A stretch of DNA of 24,601 nucleotides from a virus. The translations under genes and the position numbers were made by a program. The stretch spans positions 1 through 24,601 of IMG/VR virus record IMGVR_UViG_3300028571_000112; one strand, written 5' to 3'. Below the pieces are notes generated by a model. That model searched no databases and was not told the DNA's origin. It saw only the letters and a list, made by a program, of their open reading frames with translations. Positions 1-5,323 of the stretch are shown here, in pieces (the first letter of the stretch is position 1; each line of letters begins with the position of its first letter).

Positions 1-893
1 CATGCGGTTGCTGCGCAGAGGGGGACTTGTCCATTTCCAATGGCTTTAAGTCTGTCATTCCTAGCGGCCACCCCATTAGCCACTCTACCCACATCGGGTT
101 CAACTGCCCACCAATCAATTCGGGATTGTCTGTGGCTATCGTGCCACCCAACATAACTTGTAGGCTTTTTGTCCTGTGCCGAACTACTGCGTTCTTCGCA
201 TCGTTGGATTGAGGTGTCGGAAACTTTGCCGCAAATGATTGAAGTGTCCTCCCCGATTGAGATTTGGCTTGTGGGTTGTAATCTTTCGTTAGGCCTCTTT
301 GACTCGCATCGGGTGTTGGCAATAATCTTTTTCTTAGCGCTTTTCTGCTGTTGCTGCCCCCGTCCAACCCTGTTGTGCAAGGTGTGTGAAAAAATGTTTC
401 GTTGTTTGGCGACAATCCAGATTCTGTCCCTCTGATGGTTTGCGCCAACGTCAGCTGCTCCCAGCACTCCCCATCTCGCATCAAACCCCATTGCGGCCAA
501 GTCTCCAAGAACTCGTCCAAGTCCCCTAGAAGTGAGCATTGGTGAGTTTTCCACGAACACGAATCTGGATTGTACTTCACAAATGATCCTCGCCATTTCT
601 CCCCACATTCCTGATCGTTCTCCATCAATCCCTGCGCCTCGTCCTGCGGCTGAGATGTCTTGGCATGGAAATCCTCCAGATATAACGTCAACAATTCCTC
701 TCCAAGGTCTTCCGTCAAAGGTTTGAACGTCATCCCAAATCGGGAAAGGCGGGAGAAGCCCGTCATTTTGTCTGGCGCACAGTACGCTTGCGGGGTATTG
801 CTCCCACTCGACTGCGCAGACTGTTCGCCATCCGAGAAGTTTTCCCCCAAGTATTCCTCCACCAGCGCCCGCGAATAAAGCCAACTCATTCAT
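1..893 (-). CDS. DNA cytosine-5 methyltransferase (orphan phage Dcm type), C-terminus cut by window edge
   Basis: Transfers a methyl group from S-adenosylmethionine to C5 of cytosine in DNA, probably protecting phage DNA from host restriction. Reading the minus strand from ATG 893 gives 297 uninterrupted codons. Motif I is ELALFAGAGGGILGG (residues 3-17), the catalytic motif IV is GGFPCQ (73-78, nucleophile Cys77), motif VI is ENSP (115-118) and motif VIII is QRDRIW (154-159). The C-terminal part has the LLPTPDAS and GQLNPMWVEWLMGWP stretches seen in compact phage and metagenomic Dcm proteins; classical motifs IX and X are not obvious. The start overlaps the previous gene's stop as ATGA, with GGGAG just upstream. 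No restriction endonuclease is next to it in the window. The stop codon lies beyond position 1, but the last motif seen suggests only a short tail is missing. The family call is secure; the recognition sequence cannot be read from this. Confidence 0.93.
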   Translation of the reverse strand, partial: MNELALFAGAGGGILGGKLLGWRTVCAVEWEQYPASVLCARQNDGLLPPFPIWDDVQTFDGRPWRGIVDVISGGFPCQDISAAGRGAGIDGERSGMWGEMARIICEVQSRFVFVENSPMLTSRGLGRVLGDLAAMGFDARWGVLGAADVGANHQRDRIWIVAKQRNIFSHTLHNRVGRGQQQQKSAKKKIIANTRCESKRPNERLQPTSQISIGEDTSIICGKVSDTSIQRCEERSSSAQDKKPTSYVGWHDSHRQSRIDWWAVEPDVGRVANGVAARNDRLKAIGNGQVPLCAATA

Positions 894-1291
894 TTTCTCC
901 CACCATATTGTTTTCTAAGTTCTGCCAATTTAGCCAGGGCTTCAGCTTTAACTCTGTCGCTTTCAATCTGCTCATGAATAGTCATCTTGCGCTCGATCAA
1001 GACGGTTTCTACAGGTTTGACAGGAATCCTTGGGCCTTGATTGCATAAATTTCTGAATTTAATGGCGCTTGGCACAAAGTCATCATTTAAATGCAATATT
1101 GCAAAGTCCATGCTTGGCCTGTAAGTCAAGAATCTTCCCAACTGGTTTGCCCACTCTTGGCGAATCAACTCATGGTCAACGCCTTCCCAATGCCTAAGAA
1201 ATGCCGCACCATAAATTGCACTCATGCGCCCAAAAATGTAGTCCAAACCTTGTTCTGTTTCGCAAAAATCAGTTTCCGAGTAATTTGACAT
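890..1291 (-). CDS. Putative replication protein, lambda P-like (helicase loader candidate)
   Basis: A 133-residue protein directly downstream of the O-like initiator. The region LDYIFGRMSAIYGAAFLRHW (about 16-35) followed by an ExxxVxW-like helix and SAIKFRNLCNQ (about 78-88) resembles the small C-terminal domain found in lambda P-type replication proteins of many proteobacterial phages. Members of that family recruit or load the host DnaB helicase at the phage origin. The C-terminus (about 98-130) is rich in E, K, R and A and is probably helical. I chose ATG 1291 because GGAGGG lies 8-9 bases upstream; a GTG at 1315 in the same frame has no better signal. It overlaps the preceding gene by 23 bases and the methyltransferase start by 4. 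The helicase-loader role is inferred from family resemblance and context. Confidence 0.6.
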   Translation of the reverse strand: MSNYSETDFCETEQGLDYIFGRMSAIYGAAFLRHWEGVDHELIRQEWANQLGRFLTYRPSMDFAILHLNDDFVPSAIKFRNLCNQGPRIPVKPVETVLIERKMTIHEQIESDRVKAEALAKLAELRKQYGGRK

Positions 1292-1940
1292 TGCTCTGCC
1301 CTCCAAGTAAGCCACGGGTTAAACCTGACAAAACATTAGCGTTGCGCTGACCAGTTTTGCTTAGATTTCGTTCATCAGGTTTAAGCCATTCAGCTTGTAA
1401 ACCTTGTGACCCTCTAGCGCACCAAACACTCAGGAAGTCGCTGAACGCCATGTTTGCTTTAGCGGCTTCTTTTCGTGCGCTGTTTACCACGGTTTCTGTA
1501 ACGGGGGCTTTCTTGGCTTTGCGTAACTGTTTCCAATCGTCCCAAATTTGCTGATCAACATCTTGAGGGCAAGCAACGATAGTTGCTATCTCTCTCTTTG
1601 TCTCTTTCTTTGTCTCTGTCTCTGTCTCTCTCTCTGGTCTATCACTTTGATATTGCTCTGATATCGCATTGATATCGTCGTGTTCCAACCAATGAGACAA
1701 CTTGATAATGATTTCTTTTGTTTTCAGTTCTGTCAATCTAAGACGAAAAGCAAGAGTTTTGTTGTCAGGAATGCGCCCATCGTTCTCGCTGGCTATCAAC
1801 CAAAGCATGACTAGCACTTTGGCGGCTAATGGGTCTAATTCATGCCATTCAAGGTCATCAAGAATGTCACGATACAGCTTTACCCAAGGAGGCCGCCTAT
1901 CCTTAAAGTGCTGAAACTTTGTCCAATTTTTAATTCTCAT
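1269..1940 (-). CDS. Phage replication initiator, lambda O-like organisation
   Basis: A 223-residue protein, first of the replication pair. Residues 1-85 (starting MRIKNWTKFQHFKDRRPPW) look like the winged-helix N-terminal domain of phage replication proteins; KTLAFRLRLTELKTKEIIIK (61-80) is a plausible recognition region. Residues about 101-118 are a charged E/T/K/R linker. Residues about 128-190 (QIWDDWKQLRKAKKAPVTET, then a CARGSQGLQAEWL segment) match the C-terminal domain common in DnaT-like and O-like phage primosome proteins. Such proteins bind the origin and recruit a helicase loader. The gene itself carries three 11-bp repeats and a pyrimidine tract between the two domain-coding parts. 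The start is the only good ATG before the conserved N-terminus; no strong Shine-Dalgarno is visible, and a hairpin with T8 lies just upstream, so translation or transcription may be controlled. Identity as a replication protein is well supported, exact family less so. Confidence 0.72.
   Translation of the reverse strand: MRIKNWTKFQHFKDRRPPWVKLYRDILDDLEWHELDPLAAKVLVMLWLIASENDGRIPDNKTLAFRLRLTELKTKEIIIKLSHWLEHDDINAISEQYQSDRPERETETETKKETKREIATIVACPQDVDQQIWDDWKQLRKAKKAPVTETVVNSARKEAAKANMAFSDFLSVWCARGSQGLQAEWLKPDERNLSKTGQRNANVLSGLTRGLLGGQSNVKLLGN
1589..1636. repeat. Pyrimidine-rich TCTCTG/TCTTTG tract
   Basis: About 48 bases of almost pure C/T with scattered G on the plus strand, built of imperfect TCTCTG and TTTGTCTC units. 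In the O-like gene it encodes the charged linker RETETETKKETKREI (about residues 104-118). Strong strand asymmetry next to the iteron-like repeats could make it an easily distorted or unwound element of an origin; alternatively it is just a simple-sequence linker. Confidence 0.6.
1646..1678. repeat. Three 11-bp direct repeats (iteron-like), candidate phage origin core
   Basis: TTTGATATTGC, TCTGATATCGC and ATTGATATCGT follow one another without spacing; the shared core TGATAT begins at 1648, 1659 and 1670, exactly 11 bases apart. Eleven is not a multiple of three, so the repetition is not one of protein sequence (the encoded residues 88-98 are DDINAISEQYQ). It lies between the DNA-binding and C-terminal coding parts of the O-like gene, the same place as the lambda origin iterons. 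A pyrimidine-rich tract follows at 1589-1636. Confidence 0.55.
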
Positions 1941-1948
1941 AAAAGCCC

Positions 1949-2031
1949 AAAAAAAAGGGCTACACCTGAAGTCTCACCCTTGCGGATGTTGGCGGACTGG
2001 CGTAGTAACCAGCAGACTTCATGTGTAACCC
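1949..2031 (-). terminator. Long imperfect hairpin followed by T8, between cro-like gene and replication genes
   Basis: On the minus strand GGGTTACACATGAAGTCT (2031-2014) pairs with AGACTTCAGGTGTAGCCC (1974-1957): an 18-position stem with one G-T wobble and one mismatch, followed directly by eight T (1956-1949). The 39-nt loop holds a smaller CTGG/CCAG hairpin. The layout fits a rho-independent terminator or attenuator, comparable in position to lambda tR1. The T8 is also flanked by GCCC and GGGC, giving an alternative small hairpin just before the replication gene's start codon. A 20-codon open frame inside the stem-loop (ATG within the left arm) is probably incidental. A regulatory antisense RNA of the phage C4 type is another reading. 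Confidence 0.6.
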
Positions 2032-2065
2032 TACTACATTAACACCGCCAAGTGTTTGCATAATC

Positions 2066-2221
2066 TTACTCTAAAAACCAATCAGGACGCAACAACTTTA
2101 ATTGCCAAATTCTTGCTTGTGGAACAGTTTTCCATTGAGAAATAGCTGCTTGGCTAATGCCCAATAATTTGCCTAGCTCACTCTGTGAGCCTGCTAGTGC
2201 AATAAATTTATTTTTGTCCAT
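2066..2221 (-). CDS. Cro-like HTH transcriptional repressor, 51 residues
   Basis: Minus-strand frame from ATG 2221 to TAA 2068-2066. The sequence begins MDKNKFIALAGSQSELGKLL and continues GISQAAISQW, then ends with RPDWFLE. SQSELGKLLGISQAAISQWK (13-32) is a clear helix-turn-helix of the Cro/YdaS type, with the usual glycine at the turn and Ser-Gln-Trp at the end of the recognition helix. It is the first gene of the leftward early transcript and is divergent from the recombination operon, the classical place of Cro. It probably binds the palindrome at 2234-2249 and represses its own promoter. No Shine-Dalgarno is seen; a TATAAT box 7 bases before the ATG suggests a leaderless or nearly leaderless mRNA. 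The repressor call is strong; its exact partner sites are inferred. Confidence 0.85.
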   Translation of the reverse strand: MDKNKFIALAGSQSELGKLLGISQAAISQWKTVPQARIWQLKLLRPDWFLE

Positions 2222-2227
2222 GCGGAA

Positions 2228-2233
2228 ATTATA
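2228..2233 (-). promoter_or_regulatory. Putative -10 box for the leftward cro-like transcript
   Basis: TATAAT on the minus strand, ending 6 bases before the ATG at 2221. No good -35 is seen 16-18 bases upstream (GTGGGG at 17), so the promoter may be weak or need an activator. If used, transcription would start at or next to the ATG, giving a leaderless message. Confidence 0.5.
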
Positions 2234-2249
2234 TATTAGCCACCTAATA
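2234..2249. promoter_or_regulatory. 16-bp palindromic operator candidate
   Basis: TATTAG-CCAC-CTAATA is a perfect inverted repeat with a 4-base centre. It lies just upstream of the leftward -10 box and 10 bases from the rightward -35 box, so a bound Cro-like dimer would block the leftward promoter and could influence the rightward one. No second full copy was found in the 109-bp divergent region. Confidence 0.55.
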
Positions 2250-2258
2250 ACCCCACGG

Positions 2259-2287
2259 TTGACTTGGTTATATAAGGTGCGTTATAG
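2259..2287 (+). promoter_or_regulatory. Sigma-70-type promoter for the rightward early operon
   Basis: TTGACT (2259-2264), a 17-base spacer and TTATAG (2282-2287) match the -35 and -10 consensus well. The spacer contains the symmetric TTATATAA. The predicted start is near 2293-2295, leaving a leader of about 36 bases before ATG 2331, with GAAAGG as ribosome binding site. Confidence 0.6.
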
Positions 2288-2330
2288 TCCATCCACGCCC
2301 TAATTTTGGGGTCTATTTAGAAAGGTAAAG

Positions 2331-2603
2331 ATGATTGACTACAAACTCCAATATTACTTTGATGAATTTGTCTCTTACGACAATTGCATAACCATTGAAA
2401 AAGTCAAAGTTGGTTATGACTACTACCCCCCAGAAAACAATATGCCCCATGACCACAACACGGCAGAAATCTATGATGTGTCTGTCTACAACTTAAACGG
2501 TGATGACATTTCTTGTGATCTGCCTTTATCCGAATTCGAACACATTGTGTCTGAAGCCAAGATTCACCACGCTCGTATGCTGAAAGAAAAAAATGAAATC
2601 TAA
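2331..2603 (+). CDS. Hypothetical early protein, 90 residues
   Basis: First gene of the rightward early operon. It starts at ATG 2331 with AGAAAGG upstream. The protein is acidic and rich in Tyr, Asp and Asn (YDYYPPENNMPHDHNTAEIY around 29-48), with no membrane segment, signal peptide or known motif visible. Early small acidic phage proteins at this place often interfere with host functions, but nothing in the sequence shows a target. The last codons overlap the next tiny gene by 11 bases. Confidence 0.75.
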   Translation: MIDYKLQYYFDEFVSYDNCITIEKVKVGYDYYPPENNMPHDHNTAEIYDVSVYNLNGDDISCDLPLSEFEHIVSEAKIHHARMLKEKNEI

Positions 2604-2685
2604 GATTATTCAAACACTTGTTGAATGTTTTTTAGCCATCGTCATCTTTGGCGGTATTGGCGTATTACTCGCATGGAGGGGCTAA
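2593..2685 (+). CDS. Tiny single-pass membrane protein, 30 residues
   Basis: ATG 2593 to TAA 2683-2685, product MKSKIIQTLVECFLAIVIFG followed by GIGVLLAWRG. Lys residues at the N-terminus, then one hydrophobic helix (about residues 5-28) and a Trp-Arg end: the shape of a small inner-membrane protein, positive end probably inside. It overlaps the preceding gene by 11 bases and the next start shares its stop as TAATG, which supports real translational coupling. Function unknown; an early membrane peptide could be for superinfection exclusion or host take-over, but that is a guess. Confidence 0.6.
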   Translation: MKSKIIQTLVECFLAIVIFGGIGVLLAWRG

Positions 2686-2843
2686 TGAACACACGTTACC
2701 TCAAACAAGTAAGACGTATATTTTCACAATATGACGCACCGCCTGAAGTTATACGTTCATATCAGCGCCAGTGGGTGCGCTGTGTTCGCAGACTTGGTAA
2801 TAAATGGCTAATTGCTAAAAACATTGAAAGGATTGAACCATGA
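2685..2843 (+). CDS. Small basic hypothetical protein, 52 residues
   Basis: ATG 2685 is preceded by GGAGGGG (5 bases away) and overlaps the previous stop (TAATG). I prefer it to an in-frame ATG at 2625, which would run through the tiny membrane gene and has no ribosome binding site. The product MNTRYLKQVRRIFSQYDAPP and the rest is basic and rich in Arg, Gln and Trp (SYQRQWVRCVRRLGNKWL), and likely helical. No family recognised; the charge would suit nucleic-acid binding. It overlaps the annealing-protein start by 4 bases (ATGA). Confidence 0.68.
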   Translation: MNTRYLKQVRRIFSQYDAPPEVIRSYQRQWVRCVRRLGNKWLIAKNIERIEP

Positions 2844-3397
2844 CAGTTGCACATCTTTTGACGCTGAACGTTAACGATCACACAGAAAAAAAAGCCAATC
2901 TAACTTACTTGTCATGGGCTTGGGCATGGGCTGAAGCACTCAAAGCTGACCCTAAAGCCACGTTCAAAGTAGAAATGTTTGGTGACAAATGTTTTATGGA
3001 CATCAACGGCACAGCAATGGTCTGGGTCACAGTCACCATGTTTGATAAGCCAATGACTTGCCAGCTGCCTGTGATGGATCACCGCAACAAAGCTATTGTG
3101 AACCCTGATGCTTTTCAAGTTAACACATCAATCATGCGTTGCATGACCAAAACACTTAGCTTGCATGGCCTTGGGTTATACATTTATGCCGGTGATGATC
3201 TTCCGCAAGGTGAAGAACCTGAGTCAACCATTGACCCAAACACAATGACAGACTTGTTCTTGGCCATCCACAATGCCGCCACACAAGACGAACTGAAGTT
3301 GGCCTACAAAATAGCTTATGCCGCTTGTGATGGTGACAAGGCTTGGCAGATCAAAGTCATTGCAGCTAAAGACGAAGCAAAGGCTAAGTTGTCATGA
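2840..3397 (+). CDS. Single-strand annealing protein, DUF1071/Sak3-like
   Basis: A 185-residue protein predicted to coat ssDNA and anneal complementary strands in phage recombination. The segment NLTYLSWAWAWAEALKADP (20-38) matches the YLSWA(D/W)AW signature of the DUF1071 (Sak3-type) annealing proteins, and the core continues with NTSIMRCMTKTLSLHGLGLY (95-114), where family members have a conserved RC.TKA..HGLGLY block. The C-terminal third (about 130-185) is helical and charged. The family normally sits with an exonuclease, and a YqaJ-type exonuclease follows one gene later, so the module corresponds to lambda Red beta plus alpha. ATG 2840 overlaps the preceding stop by 4 bases. The SSAP call is strong by motif and context; assignment to the exact subfamily is from memory of the motif. 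Confidence 0.8.
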   Translation: MTVAHLLTLNVNDHTEKKANLTYLSWAWAWAEALKADPKATFKVEMFGDKCFMDINGTAMVWVTVTMFDKPMTCQLPVMDHRNKAIVNPDAFQVNTSIMRCMTKTLSLHGLGLYIYAGDDLPQGEEPESTIDPNTMTDLFLAIHNAATQDELKLAYKIAYAACDGDKAWQIKVIAAKDEAKAKLS

Positions 3398-4029
3398 GTT
3401 ACATCGTGGCATCACTTCCGCCCCTTAAATGTTTTGTTCGTAAAGAGTTTCTTTACAACTTTCAAAAAGGTCATGGCGAGTATGAGCCTGCGGTCTGGGT
3501 AAGTTTAAAAGCATTGCGTGGCCAAGTGTTTCGCATTGAATCACTACTGCCGGCGTATGGCGCTTTGTACGACAAACTGCCTATCCATGCTTATGTTTGG
3601 CATTTAGAACATGGTGATCTGCCAGTTGATACATTGCAGCTTTGGGATTGCATGGGTTATCGCTTCACCATCATCGAAAAGATTGGCTTGCGTAACCTTG
3701 GGATTAAGTTCTTAGGCAAAGACAAAGAATGGCACTTTGGGCGCTATTTGTTTACCGTGGATTTTTGTGCTGATGGCATGGATGTAGACACAGGGTTTAC
3801 TGAGCAGGCCGAGGAACACAAATCTTTTAACTGGATTGCTTTGGACAATGGCCAGTTTGCTTGCCAGCCAAACAATCGATGCTTGTGGTATGACCAAAGT
3901 CTTATCCCTGCTGAGACAAAGTTTCCTGACTTTCAGGCCGCTAAGTCTATGTGGACAGTTGACGGGACTCGCAAATGGTCTGCTGGTGATGATTGGTTTT
4001 ATGACATAAAGGAGAGAAATCATGATTGA
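3394..4029 (+). CDS. Unknown phage protein within the recombination module, 211 residues
   Basis: It sits between the annealing protein and the exonuclease, overlapping the first by 4 bases (ATGA) and the second by 8, so it is co-translated with them. The protein has many aromatic residues (Trp, Tyr, Phe), a segment of mixed beta character (VWVSLKALRGQVFRIESLL, about 35-53) and a C-terminal half with several Trp-containing strands (RKWSAGDDWFYDI near the end). No catalytic motif, zinc site or membrane segment is evident. I do not recognise the family. Tight coupling suggests a role in recombination or DNA metabolism, for instance a partner of the annealing protein or exonuclease, but this is inference. 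Confidence 0.75.
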   Translation: MSYIVASLPPLKCFVRKEFLYNFQKGHGEYEPAVWVSLKALRGQVFRIESLLPAYGALYDKLPIHAYVWHLEHGDLPVDTLQLWDCMGYRFTIIEKIGLRNLGIKFLGKDKEWHFGRYLFTVDFCADGMDVDTGFTEQAEEHKSFNWIALDNGQFACQPNNRCLWYDQSLIPAETKFPDFQAAKSMWTVDGTRKWSAGDDWFYDIKERNHD

Positions 4030-4639
4030 ACAAGGCACAGACGAATGGTTTGCAGTACGAATTGGCAAAGTCACCGCATCCCGTGTGGCTGATGTGCTTG
4101 CCAAGACCAAAACAGGCTATTCAACAAGCAGAGAAAACTACATGGCTCAATTGGTGTGTGAGCGCTTAACAGGCCAGAAAGGGGAAAGTTTTACCAATGC
4201 TGCTATGCAACACGGCACAGACACAGAACCACTTGCTAGAGCTGCTTATGAGGCTTTGCACGATGTTCTAGTAGATGAGGTTGGGTTTATACCCCATCCA
4301 ACAATCATTATGGCCGGCGCCTCTCCTGATGGCTTGGTTAGTGATGATGGCTTGCTAGAAATAAAATGCCCTAATACTGCCACGCACATTGAGACTTTGC
4401 TGAGTCAGACCGTGCCAGGCAAGTACAACACGCAAATGCAATTCCAAATGGCTTGCACAGACCGTAGTTATTGTGACTTTGTGTCTTTTGACAATCGTCT
4501 ACCCCCAGAGCTTCAATTGTTTGTTAGACGTGTCCCAAGGGACAATATGTATATCAGACTAATGGAAGATGAAATCGTCAAATTCTTAAATGAACTTGAT
4601 CTTAAAATTGCTCAACTTATGGAAATTAAAAATGTCTAA
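4022..4639 (+). CDS. YqaJ-type viral recombinase / lambda exonuclease-like 5'-3' exonuclease
   Basis: A 205-residue PD-(D/E)XK nuclease that would resect dsDNA ends to give 3' ssDNA for the annealing protein. N-terminal QGTDEWFAVRIGKVTAS (4-20) is the classical YqaJ opening. MQHGTDTEPLARAAYE (62-77) carries the conserved Glu69. The active site is GASPDGLV (99-106, Asp103) followed by LLEIKCPN (111-118, Glu113 and Lys115). The Gln-rich YNTQMQFQMACTDRSYCDFV (135-154) is the downstream family block. GGAGAG precedes ATG 4022. All catalytic residues appear intact and the length is normal for the family. Confidence 0.92.
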   Translation: MIEQGTDEWFAVRIGKVTASRVADVLAKTKTGYSTSRENYMAQLVCERLTGQKGESFTNAAMQHGTDTEPLARAAYEALHDVLVDEVGFIPHPTIIMAGASPDGLVSDDGLLEIKCPNTATHIETLLSQTVPGKYNTQMQFQMACTDRSYCDFVSFDNRLPPELQLFVRRVPRDNMYIRLMEDEIVKFLNELDLKIAQLMEIKNV

Positions 4640-4868
4640 ACTATACGAAATTACGATTGTTTCAGGTAAATACAAAAACAAAGAGGGTCAAGAAAAATCC
4701 CGTTACCAAACCATCGGATCGGTCATTGAGACAAAGAATGGGCCAATGCTTAAACTTGATAGCATCCCACTTCTTGACGGCGGTTGGAACGGCTGGGCTT
4801 ACTTAAACACACCCAAAGCCAAAGATGGTTATCAAGATTCATCAAAAGACGAAGACATCCCATTTTAA
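4632..4868 (+). CDS. Small ssDNA-binding-like protein with SSB-type acidic tail, 78 residues
   Basis: The product begins MSKLYEITIVSGKYKNKEGQ and ends SSKDEDIPF. The final DEDIPF is nearly identical to the C-terminal tip of bacterial SSB, the docking tail for DNA repair and replication enzymes. The body (about 1-60) is predicted beta-rich with basic and Gly residues, compatible with a reduced OB fold. It starts at ATG 4632, overlapping the exonuclease stop by 8 bases; an upstream in-frame ATG at 4590 lies inside the exonuclease gene without a binding site and is rejected. Position right after an SSAP-exonuclease pair supports an accessory ssDNA-binding role. The tail is seen directly; the fold is inferred. 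Confidence 0.65.
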   Translation: MSKLYEITIVSGKYKNKEGQEKSRYQTIGSVIETKNGPMLKLDSIPLLDGGWNGWAYLNTPKAKDGYQDSSKDEDIPF

Positions 4869-4873
4869 ACAAC

Positions 4874-4930
4874 GGGGGGAAAGCTGTGCAAAGGAAATTC
4901 CTAGCTTGCAGACGAGCAGTTAGTACCCCC
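4874..4930 (+). ncRNA. Possible structured leader/intergenic RNA element
   Basis: In the 79-base gap between the SSB-like and winged-helix genes, G6 (4874-4879) faces CCCCC (4926-4930), enclosing a smaller stem: TGCAA plus AGG (4887-4894) against CCT and TTGCA (4900-4910), with an AGC bulge. The ribosome binding site TTAGGAG follows at 4937-4942. It could be a translational or attenuation element of the downstream gene. It is only weakly supported without covariation. Confidence 0.25.
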
Positions 4931-4947
4931 ACCTTTTAGGAGTAATC

Positions 4948-5313
4948 ATGGACTATAAAGAAGCATTTAGACAAATTTTTGCCATGCCCGATTTCCCAAG
5001 AGTCAAGGCAAATGATCCTCTTACATCGTTTGAGGCAGCAGAGTTAATCAAACCCGTTATCGCAGCACATCACCAAGTTATCTTGGATTGCTTACTCATG
5101 CACGGTGCATTAGGCAAAGATGGTATTGCACACCATACAAACCTTGATGGCAACCAAGTGGCCAGACGGTTAAACGAAATGAAAGTGATTGGCCTTATAG
5201 AACTTACGGGTAACACCGTTAAGTCAAATTCAGGCAGAAATGAAAGGGAATGGAAAGCCTTTTCTTTGTCACAAAAAGAGCCTACGATTTCATTGCAACA
5301 ATCGGTTGCGTAA
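4948..5313 (+). CDS. Putative winged-helix DNA-binding protein, 121 residues
   Basis: ATG 4948 follows a good TTAGGAG. Residues about 20-115 read as a winged helix: NDPLTSFEAAELI (22-34), then HHQVILDCLLMHGALGKDGI (41-60) with AHHTNLDGNQVARRLNEM (61-78) as the helix-turn-helix and recognition helix, followed by the wing KVIGLIELTGNTVKSNSGR (79-97). The DPxTSxxAA opening with an ILxxLxxxG...VxRRLxEL...GLI pattern recurs in phage proteins next to replication or recombination genes. It may act as an early regulator or DNA-structure-specific factor; target unknown. Confidence 0.7.
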   Translation: MDYKEAFRQIFAMPDFPRVKANDPLTSFEAAELIKPVIAAHHQVILDCLLMHGALGKDGIAHHTNLDGNQVARRLNEMKVIGLIELTGNTVKSNSGRNEREWKAFSLSQKEPTISLQQSVA

Positions 5314-5323
5314 GGGGAACACC

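Noticed and set aside
27-878. Plus-strand reading frames of 61-88 codons across the left end
   Set aside because: They are antisense to one continuous minus-strand methyltransferase frame with all main catalytic motifs.
890-1315. Longer version of the lambda P-like gene starting at GTG 1315
   Set aside because: ATG 1291 has a better ribosome binding site and a smaller overlap with the upstream gene.
1969-2031. 20-codon frame inside the long hairpin (starting ATGAAGTCT on the minus strand)
   Set aside because: It coincides with the pairing arms and has no ribosome binding site; structure explains the sequence better.
2268-2275. TTATATAA palindrome as a second operator
   Set aside because: It is too short and lacks similarity to the TATTAG-N4-CTAATA site; probably just spacer of the promoter.
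3712-4110. 132-codon minus-strand frame
   Set aside because: It is antisense to the unknown recombination-module gene and the exonuclease start, and has no supporting context.
4590-4631. N-terminal extension of the SSB-like gene
   Set aside because: It lies inside the exonuclease gene, has no binding site and would add a hydrophobic stretch not expected of an SSB-like protein.
5240-5323. N-terminal extension of the acidic protein overlapping the winged-helix gene
   Set aside because: A strong AAGGGGAA site precedes ATG 5324, and the extension is out of character (basic, Cys/Asn-rich).
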